This document shows positions 1 through 10,188 of a DNA stretch of 58,949 bases, one piece after another. This DNA is from G039029935 sp039029935. Its GTDB lineage: Bacteria; Chloroflexota; Anaerolineae; Caldilineales; Caldilineaceae. How positions within the stretch are numbered: the first letter of the stretch is position 1; each line of letters starts with the position of its first letter. The position numbers were made by a program, and so were the translations under genes. The stretch is taken from positions 1-58,949 of the forward strand of contig JBCCFC010000001.1 in the NCBI GenBank assembly GCA_039029935.1. The letters run 5' to 3'. The notes beneath the pieces were generated by a model. The model saw only the letters and a program-made list of their open reading frames with translations, had not been told where the DNA came from and did no database searches.

Positions 1-2346
1 CGGGGCTTGATAGTCGATACGCCGTGCAATCTTCTCAAACTCATCCAGCACAGGGTCCATCAACGGTGAGTGCGGTGCATGAGGAATGTCCAGCCGTCGG
101 CTATCCACCCCTGCCTCTTTGAGTGTTGCCAACAGTGCATCGACCGCCTCTGCTGCGCCCGCCACGAGTGTATCTTTGGGCGAGTTGATGCCCGCGATGC
201 TGACTTGAGCGTGGAAAGGGCGCAATGCCTCAGCGACGACATCTGCATCTGCAAAGACCGAGGCCGTTGCACCGCCAGATGAGACCGAGGCAATCAGTCG
301 TGCGCGCTCGGCAATCAGCATCAACCCTTCTTCTAGCGTAAAGACACCAGCGACACATGCCGCGACATATTCGCCCGTGCTATGCCCCAAAACCACGTCG
401 GGTTCGACACCCCATGACTGCCATAATTGTGCCAGCGCATATTCGATGGCAAAGAGAGCTGGCTGTGCGTATTGTGTCCGGTGAATCAACGGCTCGGTTT
501 GGTCGGTGGGATAGAGAATTGCTTGCAGTGAATCGGGGAGATAGGGTGCAAGAATCTCGGCACAGCGGTCGATGGTTTGGCGGAAGAGTGGTTGGGTTTC
601 GTAGAGTTGGCGGGCCATGTCGGGGTATTGTGCGCCTTGACCCGTAAAGAGGAAGGCGACTTTGGGTGGGAGTTCGTCTGCTTGACCGCGCACTGAGGTG
701 GAAGCGCGTTTGCCTTGGGCCAGTCGTGCTAGCTGTTTGTTCAATGCCTCGACGTTTGTGGCCGTAATCGCAATGCGATGGGCAAAGTGGCTGCGGCTGG
801 TGTTGCTGGTATAGCAGATGTCAGCGGGGTTGGGGTTGGGCATGTCAGTGAGATGCGCTTGATAGGCGGTCACCAAGTCCGCCAGCGCGGTTTCGTTTTT
901 GGCGGCAAGTGTAAGCAGATGTGCACCGCGTGTCGAGGGTAATACTGTTGTTGATGGTGATGCTGTGGCAGTATCCGCCTGCGAGAGGACAATATGGGCG
1001 TTAGTTCCACTAAAGCCAAAGGAACTGATACCCGCGACACGTTCGGATGTCTGCCATTCCTCCAACGTTGTCGGAATCTTCACAGGACTATTTGCCCAAT
1101 CAATATGGGGGTTGGGTGTTTTGAAATGCAGATGAGGTGGAATTTGCCCATGTTGGAGCATGAGTACCACCTTGAGCAGACCCGCTATCCCCGCCGCCGC
1201 TTCGAGATGACCGATGTTTGTTTTTACAGAGCCAACCCACAGGGGATGGCTTCGTTTGTGAAAGACACTGCTCAATGCACCTAGCTCAATAGGGTCTCCC
1301 AGCGGAGTCCCAGCCCCATGTACCTCAATATAACTGACTTCATCTGGTGCTGTGTTGGCTCGCCGGAGTGCCTGCCGAATCACTGCCTGTTGCGAAGGGC
1401 CTCTGGGCGCGGTCAGGCCGCTGCTGGGGCCATCGTGGTTGATCATGGAGCCGCGAATCACGGCCAATACATTGTCCTCATCTGCAATGGCATCCGCAAG
1501 CCGTTTGAGGACAATCACGCCGCAACCTTCACCACGCACAAACCCGTCAGCCGCCACATCAAAGGGTTTACAGCGACCATCAGGAGCCAACATCCCCACC
1601 TTGGAGAAGGAGATGGTGTTATCGGGGCGTAGAATCAACCCCACTCCACCGGCCAAGGCAAGGGTGCATTCGCGCTGACGAAGACTTTGACAGGCTTGAT
1701 GGAGCGCGACAAGTGACGATGAACAGGCTGTATCCACCGAAACACAAGGGCCAGTCAACCCCAGCAAATAGGAGATGCGCCCCGCCGCCACGCTTGTATC
1801 AACACCCGTGCGGCCATATAGATTGTCGGGCGTTTCATGTTCGGCCATGAGAAATTCATATTCGCTGCCGCTGATGCCGATAAAGACGCCTGTGGGACTG
1901 GTCAGCAGCGTCTTGGGCACAATATTGGCTCGCTCCAGCGCTTCCCAACTCACCTCTAGGAGGAGCCGTTGTTGTGGGTCGAGCCACATGGCCTCGCGCG
2001 GAGACATATTAAAAAAGGCAGGATCAAAGCCATCAATCTGCTCCACAAAACTCCCATAACGGACATGCGTTTTGCCGGGTGTTGTTGGGTCCGGATCAAA
2101 GTAGTGTTCTAAATCCCAACGCTCGCTTGGCACTTCGCGGATCGCATCATCACCGTTCTGAAGCAGCGACCAAAATTGATCGGGTGTATCAATGCCACTG
2201 GGGAGGCGACACCCCAACCCGATGATGGCGATTGGCTCACGGTTGCGGTTCTCCGCCTCGGCCACTTTTGCTTTGAGGTCTTGGATTTGCTGTAATGCAT
2301 TCTTCATCACAGCTTTGTAATCTGGTTTATTGGTCGGTGATGCCAA
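1..2346 (-). CDS. Type I PKS, partial: docking helix, KS, AT (continues beyond base 1)
   Basis: The reading frame is open from 2346 to base 1 (782 codons) with no stop, so the gene is cut by the window edge. The start is taken as TTG at 2346 because AGGAGGGG, inside the last codons of the upstream PKS, sits about 7 nt before it; an ATG at 2307 is the alternative. Residues ~1-40 form a docking coiled coil. The KS follows, with active-site Cys in DTACSSSL, a His in EVHGAGT (usually EAHGTGT) and the His of SVKTNIGH. The AT has GHSTGE and, at the substrate-selectivity site, HAPH instead of the malonyl-type HAFH; the Arg 25 residues after the Ser is kept. It is the last extension module visible and presumably follows the reducing PKS. 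Extender-unit choice cannot be predicted safely from HAPH. Confidence 0.93.
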   Translation of the reverse strand, partial: MASPTNKPDYKAVMKNALQQIQDLKAKVAEAENRNREPIAIIGLGCRLPSGIDTPDQFWSLLQNGDDAIREVPSERWDLEHYFDPDPTTPGKTHVRYGSFVEQIDGFDPAFFNMSPREAMWLDPQQRLLLEVSWEALERANIVPKTLLTSPTGVFIGISGSEYEFLMAEHETPDNLYGRTGVDTSVAAGRISYLLGLTGPCVSVDTACSSSLVALHQACQSLRQRECTLALAGGVGLILRPDNTISFSKVGMLAPDGRCKPFDVAADGFVRGEGCGVIVLKRLADAIADEDNVLAVIRGSMINHDGPSSGLTAPRGPSQQAVIRQALRRANTAPDEVSYIEVHGAGTPLGDPIELGALSSVFHKRSHPLWVGSVKTNIGHLEAAAGIAGLLKVVLMLQHGQIPPHLHFKTPNPHIDWANSPVKIPTTLEEWQTSERVAGISSFGFSGTNAHIVLSQADTATASPSTTVLPSTRGAHLLTLAAKNETALADLVTAYQAHLTDMPNPNPADICYTSNTSRSHFAHRIAITATNVEALNKQLARLAQGKRASTSVRGQADELPPKVAFLFTGQGAQYPDMARQLYETQPLFRQTIDRCAEILAPYLPDSLQAILYPTDQTEPLIHRTQYAQPALFAIEYALAQLWQSWGVEPDVVLGHSTGEYVAACVAGVFTLEEGLMLIAERARLIASVSSGGATASVFADADVVAEALRPFHAQVSIAGINSPKDTLVAGAAEAVDALLATLKEAGVDSRRLDIPHAPHSPLMDPVLDEFEKIARRIDYQAP

Positions 2347-2348
2347 AG

Positions 2349-5300
2349 CTACGCCCCTCCTGTAAATTCTTGCATGAGCAATGCTGCCAAATCATCCTCT
2401 GTCAGCGTATCCAACTGCTGTTCTGCTTCAATGGGTTCATTGACTGTAACAACTTCAATATAGGCAGGTTCTGGCTCATCTAAATCCTCAAACATCTCTG
2501 TAATCAAATACCCGTGCAGCAACTCAAGCGTTGGATAGTCAAACACAAGCGTTGCTGGTAACGAGACATGCAGTTCACGGTTGAGGCTGTTACGCAACTC
2601 AACGGCCATGAGCGAGTCCATGCCCATATCCATCAGTCCTTGGGTGGCGTTGATTTGGGTGGATGAGGATGCGCCCAATACCTTGGCCGTCATCGCCCGA
2701 AGACGTTCCATGAGCAATGCATCTCTTTCATCAATGTCTAATGCCTGGAGTTGTTCATGTACACTCAGACTCGTTTGGTTGGCATCTGCGGATGTATCCT
2801 GTGTGCTTGCCGGAGCAGCCAGATCAACAAATGCACCGAGGAATGGATCATCGCTCCCAACACGATTGAAGAGGTCGGGCCACAAAATCGGTGTCACCCC
2901 AATATGCGACGATGCGTATGCCCACAGATGTGGGAGGAGTGATTTGCCTTCGGTTGGTGGGATCACGCCAAATCCTTGCTTTTCAAATGCCTGGCGATCA
3001 AGGCTTACCAAGTCCGCTGCCGCACCGATGTCCGACCATGCACCCCACGCGATGCTCGACATGTTCTTTGGCTGGGTATGGGCCAGTGCATCCAAGAACG
3101 TATTGGCGGCTGCGTGATTGGCTTGCCCTTGTGCGCCAAACATGCCTGCAATGGATGAGTAGATGACAAAGAAATCTAGGTCCAGCGTCTTTGTCTGCTG
3201 ATACAAATTCCATACCCCCATCATTTTTGGCCCCAGTACATGGCGGAAACGCGCCCAATCTAACTGAAGCAGCGCACCGTCATCCAACACACCCGCAGAG
3301 TGGACAATCCCGCGTAGCGGCTGTGTACATTGTGCAAGTGCCTGTTTGACATCATCCATCTTGGATACATCTGCTTGGACAGTTTGGATGGTGACACCCG
3401 CTTTGCGGAGATCGTCCAGTTCGGATACAACTTCTGGGCTGGGCAGACTACGCCCCATCAACATCAGATGTCTGGCCCCTTGCTCCACCAGCCACTGTGC
3501 CGTTAACCGCCCTAAACCGCCAGCACCACCAATGATGAGATAGAGACCCTCTCCATGCACAACAAACGGCTGTCGCTGTTGTGGTTGGGTCACAATAATT
3601 TTACCCACATGTTTGGCCTGTTGCATATGACGAAATGCATCGACAACCTCTGTGATAGGGAAAATCGTCTGTGGCAGTGGTTGAAGTTCGCCTGATGCAA
3701 AGCGCGGCAGTAGCTCGTGCAGAATCTCGTTTTGGATGTCTACAATCTCCTGCGATTGGTCATCCAATGCGACAATGTGATAGGACACATCCGGTCGAGT
3801 CTGTGCCATCTGCTCTGGAGACCAAATATCGCGCTTGGCAATCTCAACAAAGCGGCCACGGGGTTTAAGTCCATGCAGACTCTTGCTGATAAACCCTGCA
3901 CTAGTCAGCGAATTGAGGACGATATCAACACCCTGTCCATCGGTATCTGCCAAAATCTCCTCGGCAAAATCGAGTGTCCGAGAGTTGTAGATATGTTTGA
4001 CACCCATTGCCCTGAGCGTTGCCCATTTTGGTGGGCTTGCTGTACAAAAAACCGTTGCCCCGACCTGCTGTGCAAGTTGAACCGCAGCCATGCCAACACC
4101 ACCGGCTGCGGCATGGATCAGCACACGGTCCCCTTGTTTCATCTTGGCGAGATGGTGCAGCGCGTAGGATGCTGTCTGAAAAGCTGTAGGGATGCCTGCT
4201 GCCTCTGCATCGCGCAGGTTGGCAGGCTTGGCAAAAACCTGTTGTACATCGACTGTGACATATTGGCTAAAGCAACCGGGCGTGGTCACGATGACCGTAT
4301 CACCGACCCCAAATGATGCAACATCAGGTCCCACAGCCACGATTTCGCCCACACACTCCTCCCCAAGCAGTCCTTCGGCATCAGAGACGAGATCGAGTGC
4401 TTTGAGTACATCTTTAAAGTTGAGGCTGATGGCCGAGACACGCGCTTCAACTTCACCCTGTTTTGGTTCACGACGAGACACAGGGACCAATCTCAACATA
4501 TCCAGCATTCCTGGCTCGGCACTTTCGAGTCGATAAGGCTGTGTGTCTGGTGATGCTAGAGGCTGTGTCAATTCGGGGTGGATGCCTAAACGCGCTGCAT
4601 ACCGTTGCCCATTCCGGAGTGCGACCTGACCTTCGGCTCTCTGTAATCGTTGAGTGCTGATAACTTCGGCAACCAAGTCACTGGCCTGTGTCACATAGTC
4701 TCTGGAGCCATCCAAATCAATCAGCACACAGCGCAGTTCGGGGTGTTCGAGCATGATTGAACGACCAACGCCCCATAACGACGCCTGCACAAATCCGGTA
4801 CTGGTATCTTGGTCATTGACAGCCTGTGCGTCCTGTGTCACAAGCCAAAGGGGTGGCGGTGTATGGTGGGTGCGTAATAGTGCCTGTGTCAGATAGAGCG
4901 TTGTGCCACAACTGCGAAATGCGGCTTCTTCCAACGCATCCGGTGTCTCAACAGCATTGCGTGTCAAGCTCCAGAGATGCACTACGCCTGTCACGGCAGG
5001 GATTGCGGTCAACAGTTGTTCATAATTTTGCGGGTTTGTTGGGTCAATCTCAAAGGTATACGTATCTATTTGCTGAAACGCCATGCCTGCATAGACAAGA
5101 ACAACATCACCACCCTGTCCCAAAAATGCCTCTGTCAGGGCGGCCCCCATGTCAACCTGTCCAGTTTCATCCCGTGATGGGACAAAGACCAGCCATGTTT
5201 GCCGAGATGTGACAGTTTCGCCGATGCGCCCCATGATGATGGCTTCGCCATAGTCCTGATGAACCACCACGTCTGTATCGACAAAACCACAATCGCTCAA

Positions 5301-8300
5301 CACACCCTGCCATTGTGTTGGGCTTAACAATGGGTGATCTGGACGCACATCCACATCTTGAAAACGCCACCAGCCATCGGTCAACCCAAAGGTGAGATCA
5401 ACCCACGCACGTGGACGGATATCCTCAGACATCATGAACATCCCGGTTGGCTTGAGCAATTGCTGCACATGGGTCAACGTCTGTTGGAGCGATTGCGTTG
5501 CATGGATGACATTGGCGGCAATCACGAGATCATATTGATGCTCGCCAAATCCTTGTGCCACTGGGTCCTGCTCAATATCTAAGCGTCGATAGGTGATAAA
5601 CGGATAGTCCGCAAAGATGTCTCTGGCCCGATTCAGGAGGCTCTGCCCAATGTCGGTATAGACATAGTCCGTGTACTCGACAGGCAGCATCGGCAAAATA
5701 GACGCCGTTGTCCCGCCTGTGCCCGCCCCCACTTCGAGAATGCGAATGCCTTGGTTGATGGGCAGGGTTGCCACAATTTGCTCAATGGCCTGTGCGACCA
5801 AGCTGTTCATGGTTTGGGCGTTGGGGGCATTCTGGTAAAGACGATTGACTAGGCTGGCATCCCCACCGGGAAAGAGCACTTCGACAGGGTCCTGCGCACC
5901 GCGTAATACTTGTGTCAGGTGGCTACCACACCGCTGGAGAAGCATCCATGCGGCATCATCCCCGTCTATGGCAGTCTCTGCATCCCCCATAGACTGTTCT
6001 GGTTCATGAACAACCACCCAAGCATCATGCTCCTTGCGCAGATACCCCGCACCCTCCAGAATCGTCAACATGCGGTGAAGCAGCCGATGATGGGTGGGGA
6101 TGATTGCCAGTTGTGTCGCCAACTGCCTTGCCGTGGTGCGTAGACCGACCTGCCAGCGAAATCCAAGCTGAGACAGCGCCGTCTGGCTATAGATAAACGC
6201 GTGACGTTCTAGTGCTTGTTCTTGGGTGATGAACGCTGACAACGCGGTCGAGTTGGTGGCATCCGTCAAGTGTGCAGCCACGTGTGTTGCCAATTGATGT
6301 GCAGTGGGCAGATACGCTGTATTGTGTCCAAATTGTGGCATGGGCTTCCACTCGACTTGGTAGAGCCAATCGGCCCATCGTTCTTTCTGCTGGACACTAC
6401 TGGCCGACGCTGCGCGTTCCTCATAGCCTGCAATGTCTACAAGGATACGTCCCTGCGCATCCAACAACTGAATATCCCAGCGCATGGTGTCTGTCTGTTT
6501 AGCATAACACCACCAAGAACTCCCTGTGATTGCTTCGTGCAAGGTCAACGTTTTGACTGCAAATGGGAGTGTTGTTGATGGCGGCGTGTCGGATTGTGGC
6601 AGATGGGTCGCTCCGGCTGTCTGAAAACAGGCGTCCAATAGCCCCGGATGGATGACATATCCGGCAGATGTGCGAATGGAAGCTGGCTGTGTCAACTCTG
6701 CAATCACCTCACCATCACCAAGCCACACAGCATTCAGCCAACGAAAACTATCGCCTAACACAACATCCGACGACGAGCCGTAGAGTGTTGCGGGGTCTAC
6801 TGATATAGGGCAGCGGTCACGCAAGGTGGTGAGCATCTGTGACGGCAAGGAGGGCCATGCCTGTTGTATTTGCACTTGCGCTGTGACATGAATGGTGGGC
6901 TGATCATTGTCGTCCTCTTCTGCCCCAAAGCTAATCACCTCGACATCGTTTGCCGTAAAGATAGCCTGAACAGTTTGAGTTTCTGCCTCTGGCACGACCA
7001 ACGGCGCAGGGAAAACAATATCGCTCAGTTCAACCCGGGCATGTGCTGGGCGTCTCTGAGTCTGTCTATTATTGAGCAGTTCTGTGGCGTTTAAGACCAT
7101 TGCCAATTGACATGCACCGGGGGAAACAATGTGTTCAAAGACGCGATGGTCAGCAAGAAATGGCATCGCCTCAACACTAAAGTCTGTTTCAAATAGCGTC
7201 TCCCGATGGCGTCGCACTTGAATCATCCTATCGATCAGTGGACGCAGACGCTGTGATAATCGTTTCTTGGGTCGGTCAATCCAATACCGATCTCGTTGAA
7301 AAGGGTAGACAGGAAGAGCCACTTTACGCTGATTGGTGCTGGGTGAAACTGCTGCCCAGTCGATGTCAACCCCTTGTGTGTAGAGTTCGCCAACGCTACT
7401 CAGGAGTTGTGCCCAGTCATGCTGGTTGGGGCGCAGGCTCGGCAACCACACGGCCTCATCCCCATCCCAACACTGCTGCCCCATGCCCAACAGAGTCGGC
7501 TTTGGCCCAATCTCCACAAACGTGGTGACACCTTCCTGTTGCATCGTTTTCATGCCATCGGCAAAGCGGACAGGCTGACGCACATGGCGAACCCAATAGT
7601 CTGGTTCAGTAAGGGCATCTGTGACAAGTTCACCTGTCAGGTTGGAGACGATGGGTGAATGTGGTGTTGTGTAGGCAACTGTGTGCGCAACCGCCGCAAA
7701 TTCATCCAACATCGACGCCATCAGCGGTGAGTGGAAGGCATGGGATACGGTCAATGGACGTGTTTTGATGCCCTGTGTCTGTAACTGGGCAACGACGGCA
7801 TCAATGGCATCATCCTGCCCCGAAATCACCAAGCTTTGTGGGCCGTTGATGGCTGCGATTGAGAGTACATCCTCATACGCCGCAATGACCTCATTCACCA
7901 CAGATTCGCTGGTCTGCACCGCCACCATCTTGCCCGGTGTTGTTGCCTGCATAAGCCGTCCCCGTGCGGCAATCAAGCGCAGACCCTCTTCCAACGTAAA
8001 CACACCCGCCACACAAGCGGCTACATATTCCCCGACACTATGCCCCATCACCATATCCGGTCTGATGCCCCATGATTGCCAGAGTTGATAAAGTGCGTAT
8101 TCGAGGGCGAAGAGGGCGGGTTGGGTGTATTGAGTCTGTGATAGTGTGGGGGTGTGATGGTGTGGGGGTGTGATGGTGTGGGGGTGTGATGGTGAATCAT
8201 CGTTTGCAGAAAAGATGATTGTGCATAAAGAATGGTCAAGATGGGCGCGTAGGATTTCGTCACAGTGATCAATGGTCTGGCGGAAGATGGCGTTGGTTTG

Positions 8301-10052
8301 GTAGAGTTGTTGACCCATGTCGATGTATTGTGCGCCTTGGCCTGTGAAGAGGAAGGCCGTTTTGTGGGGCGGTCGTATTGTCGGGGCTGTATCCTCTTGG
8401 CATCGTTGAATCAGGTTTACTTGTAACGTCTGCATTGAATCGGCAACAACGGCTAGGCGATGGGAGAAGTGCTGGCGGCCTTGGTTGCTGGTAAAACAGA
8501 TGTCGGCAAGGCTGGCGTTTGGCTCGCGTTCCAGATAGCGGATGGTTTGTTGCGCCAGTGCATCGAGTGCTTCGGGCGTCTTGGCCGAAAGGGTCAGCAA
8601 GTGATGGTCTTGTTCTGTTGGTGCTGCTACAGGCTCTTTTACAGGTTCATTGACAGGCTCTTTGGCAGGCTCTTTTACAGACTCCAAAATAACATGGGCA
8701 TTGGTTCCACTAAAGCCAAAGGAGCTGACGCCAGCCAAGCGGCTTTCATCCTGCCACCGCGTTGGCACGGTTGGCACGGTCAGGCGGATATCGTCCCAGG
8801 CGATGTGTGGGTTGGGCTGATTGAAATGGAGACTGGGTGGAATCTCGGCGTGTTGCAGCGCAAGGATCGTCTTGATAACACCTGCAATTCCTGCCGCCGA
8901 TTCGAGATGGCCGATATTGGATTTGACTGAGCCAACATAGAGCGGCTCTGCATTGTCACCAAAAATTGCCCCCAGCGACCCCGCCTCGATGGGGTCTCCT
9001 AAAGACGTGCCTGTGCCATGTGCCTCGATATAGCTGACCTGCGCTGGCTCAACGCGCCCATCGGCCAGTGCTTGGCGAATCACACCCTGCTGTGATGGTC
9101 CGCTGGGCACAGTCAAACCGCTGGTGCGTCCATCGTGATTGATGGCCGAACCACGAATCAACGCAAGAATGGTGTCACCATCTGCCTCTGCATCAGAAAG
9201 CCGTTTGAGGGCAATCATGCCACAGCCCTCGGCACGCACATAGCCATCGGCGCTGGCATCAAAGACTTTGCAGCGGCCATCCGGTGCCAGCATCCGCGCC
9301 TGTGAAATGTTGATACTCACAGCGGGGGTAATCATCAAGTTGACGCCACCCGCCAATGCCAGATTACACTCCTTGTTGCGTAAACTCTGACAGGCGAGAT
9401 GCACTGTCACCAACGAGGATGAACAGGCGGTATCGACCGAAAAGGTGGGGCCAGTGACACCCAAGAAATAGGACAATCGACCGCTGGCCGTGCTCAGATC
9501 ATTGCCCGACGAAAGGTAGCTGTCGATGTCGCTCTCTTCGCCCTGCAACATGAGTTGAAAATAATCGCGGTTGCAGATACCCACAAAGACGCCTGTCTCT
9601 TTGGGCAGTTGATTGGGTGGTAGCGCAGCATGTTCCAACGTCTCCCATGTCACTTCCAACAGCAACCGTTGTTGTGGGTCCAGTGCCGTCGCCTCACGCG
9701 GGGAGATGTTGAAAAAGAAGGGATCAAACTGGTCAATCTCGTCGATAAAGCCCCCAAAGCGCGTGGAGATTTTGCCCGGCACACTGGCATCAGGATCATA
9801 GTACTCATCCATGTCCCAGCGATCCTTGGGGACTTCCCCGATGGCATCCGTGCCGTTGCGCAACATCTGCCAGAACTCATCTGGTCCATCGGCACCGGGG
9901 AAACGGCAACCCATCCCCACGATGGCAATCGGCTCATGCTGCGCATACTCCATGTCCGCCACTTGGGTCTTCATCTGCTGGACCGCCAGCAAGGCGCGCT
10001 TGATGGGTGATAATGCTTCTGTTGCTTCTGTCGATTCTACCTTTGACGACAT
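2349..10052 (-). CDS. Fully reducing type I PKS: KS-AT-DH-cMT-ER-KR-ACP (2567 aa)
   Basis: One complete polyketide module. An N-terminal coiled-coil docking helix (~1-40) precedes the KS (~40-465; DTACSSSL, EAHGTGT). The AT (~560-870) has GHSVGEY and HAFH, the malonyl-CoA signature. The DH has DHRV with the usual Gly of HxxxG replaced by Glu, plus a second-site LLDACFQ. A C-methyltransferase has the SAM motif EVGAGTGG. The ER (HAAAGGVGMAA) and KR (GGAGGLG) follow, then an ACP with MGMDSL. It should add a C2 unit, methylate its alpha carbon and reduce it to the alkane level. The KR catalytic Tyr site reads QANHAAAN, so Tyr is His. The acidic C terminus (LTEDDLAALL) is a typical PKS docking tail for the next protein, which begins 2 bases before this stop. 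A perfect 16-bp triple repeat lies in the AT (8144-8191). GGAA lies ~10 nt before the ATG. Confidence 0.95.
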   Translation of the reverse strand: MSSKVESTEATEALSPIKRALLAVQQMKTQVADMEYAQHEPIAIVGMGCRFPGADGPDEFWQMLRNGTDAIGEVPKDRWDMDEYYDPDASVPGKISTRFGGFIDEIDQFDPFFFNISPREATALDPQQRLLLEVTWETLEHAALPPNQLPKETGVFVGICNRDYFQLMLQGEESDIDSYLSSGNDLSTASGRLSYFLGVTGPTFSVDTACSSSLVTVHLACQSLRNKECNLALAGGVNLMITPAVSINISQARMLAPDGRCKVFDASADGYVRAEGCGMIALKRLSDAEADGDTILALIRGSAINHDGRTSGLTVPSGPSQQGVIRQALADGRVEPAQVSYIEAHGTGTSLGDPIEAGSLGAIFGDNAEPLYVGSVKSNIGHLESAAGIAGVIKTILALQHAEIPPSLHFNQPNPHIAWDDIRLTVPTVPTRWQDESRLAGVSSFGFSGTNAHVILESVKEPAKEPVNEPVKEPVAAPTEQDHHLLTLSAKTPEALDALAQQTIRYLEREPNASLADICFTSNQGRQHFSHRLAVVADSMQTLQVNLIQRCQEDTAPTIRPPHKTAFLFTGQGAQYIDMGQQLYQTNAIFRQTIDHCDEILRAHLDHSLCTIIFSANDDSPSHPHTITPPHHHTPTLSQTQYTQPALFALEYALYQLWQSWGIRPDMVMGHSVGEYVAACVAGVFTLEEGLRLIAARGRLMQATTPGKMVAVQTSESVVNEVIAAYEDVLSIAAINGPQSLVISGQDDAIDAVVAQLQTQGIKTRPLTVSHAFHSPLMASMLDEFAAVAHTVAYTTPHSPIVSNLTGELVTDALTEPDYWVRHVRQPVRFADGMKTMQQEGVTTFVEIGPKPTLLGMGQQCWDGDEAVWLPSLRPNQHDWAQLLSSVGELYTQGVDIDWAAVSPSTNQRKVALPVYPFQRDRYWIDRPKKRLSQRLRPLIDRMIQVRRHRETLFETDFSVEAMPFLADHRVFEHIVSPGACQLAMVLNATELLNNRQTQRRPAHARVELSDIVFPAPLVVPEAETQTVQAIFTANDVEVISFGAEEDDNDQPTIHVTAQVQIQQAWPSLPSQMLTTLRDRCPISVDPATLYGSSSDVVLGDSFRWLNAVWLGDGEVIAELTQPASIRTSAGYVIHPGLLDACFQTAGATHLPQSDTPPSTTLPFAVKTLTLHEAITGSSWWCYAKQTDTMRWDIQLLDAQGRILVDIAGYEERAASASSVQQKERWADWLYQVEWKPMPQFGHNTAYLPTAHQLATHVAAHLTDATNSTALSAFITQEQALERHAFIYSQTALSQLGFRWQVGLRTTARQLATQLAIIPTHHRLLHRMLTILEGAGYLRKEHDAWVVVHEPEQSMGDAETAIDGDDAAWMLLQRCGSHLTQVLRGAQDPVEVLFPGGDASLVNRLYQNAPNAQTMNSLVAQAIEQIVATLPINQGIRILEVGAGTGGTTASILPMLPVEYTDYVYTDIGQSLLNRARDIFADYPFITYRRLDIEQDPVAQGFGEHQYDLVIAANVIHATQSLQQTLTHVQQLLKPTGMFMMSEDIRPRAWVDLTFGLTDGWWRFQDVDVRPDHPLLSPTQWQGVLSDCGFVDTDVVVHQDYGEAIIMGRIGETVTSRQTWLVFVPSRDETGQVDMGAALTEAFLGQGGDVVLVYAGMAFQQIDTYTFEIDPTNPQNYEQLLTAIPAVTGVVHLWSLTRNAVETPDALEEAAFRSCGTTLYLTQALLRTHHTPPPLWLVTQDAQAVNDQDTSTGFVQASLWGVGRSIMLEHPELRCVLIDLDGSRDYVTQASDLVAEVISTQRLQRAEGQVALRNGQRYAARLGIHPELTQPLASPDTQPYRLESAEPGMLDMLRLVPVSRREPKQGEVEARVSAISLNFKDVLKALDLVSDAEGLLGEECVGEIVAVGPDVASFGVGDTVIVTTPGCFSQYVTVDVQQVFAKPANLRDAEAAGIPTAFQTASYALHHLAKMKQGDRVLIHAAAGGVGMAAVQLAQQVGATVFCTASPPKWATLRAMGVKHIYNSRTLDFAEEILADTDGQGVDIVLNSLTSAGFISKSLHGLKPRGRFVEIAKRDIWSPEQMAQTRPDVSYHIVALDDQSQEIVDIQNEILHELLPRFASGELQPLPQTIFPITEVVDAFRHMQQAKHVGKIIVTQPQQRQPFVVHGEGLYLIIGGAGGLGRLTAQWLVEQGARHLMLMGRSLPSPEVVSELDDLRKAGVTIQTVQADVSKMDDVKQALAQCTQPLRGIVHSAGVLDDGALLQLDWARFRHVLGPKMMGVWNLYQQTKTLDLDFFVIYSSIAGMFGAQGQANHAAANTFLDALAHTQPKNMSSIAWGAWSDIGAAADLVSLDRQAFEKQGFGVIPPTEGKSLLPHLWAYASSHIGVTPILWPDLFNRVGSDDPFLGAFVDLAAPASTQDTSADANQTSLSVHEQLQALDIDERDALLMERLRAMTAKVLGASSSTQINATQGLMDMGMDSLMAVELRNSLNRELHVSLPATLVFDYPTLELLHGYLITEMFEDLDEPEPAYIEVVTVNEPIEAEQQLDTLTEDDLAALLMQEFTGGA
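8144..8191. repeat. Three perfect 16-bp tandem repeats inside the AT domain of the reducing PKS
   Basis: The plus-strand unit gtgtgggggtgtgatg occurs three times without mismatch. It encodes a His/Pro/Thr-rich loop between the AT N-terminal GQGAQY region and its GHSVGEY active site. The unit length is not a multiple of three, so only copy numbers changing by three keep the PKS in frame. Confidence 0.95.
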
Positions 10053-10188
10053 CCTTCGTATGTTTCCTTCATCTTCTGTAATGGTCAGTGTGTAAGCTAG
10101 GGCGACCGCAAGGGTACGCCCCTACAATGATGTTTAGACTCTATCTGACCACTACAGTTTCCTTCATCTTCGTTGGCCTTGCGGTCGC
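10053..10188. repeat. Intergenic REP-like palindromes flanked by 15-bp direct repeats
   Basis: A 15-bp direct repeat (gtttccttcatcttc) lies at 10062-10076 and 10157-10171. Between and beside the copies, a 13-bp inverted repeat (ggcgaccgcaagg) sits at 10101-10113 and 10177-10189, and a short hairpin pairs 10098-10104 with 10117-10124. The right arm reaches the stop codon of the MurL-like gene. The sequence resembles dispersed GC-rich REP palindromes of many bacteria. The direct repeat also contains the GAAGGAA region that serves as ribosome binding site for the PKS start at 10052, so the gap may have grown by duplication. Confidence 0.7.
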
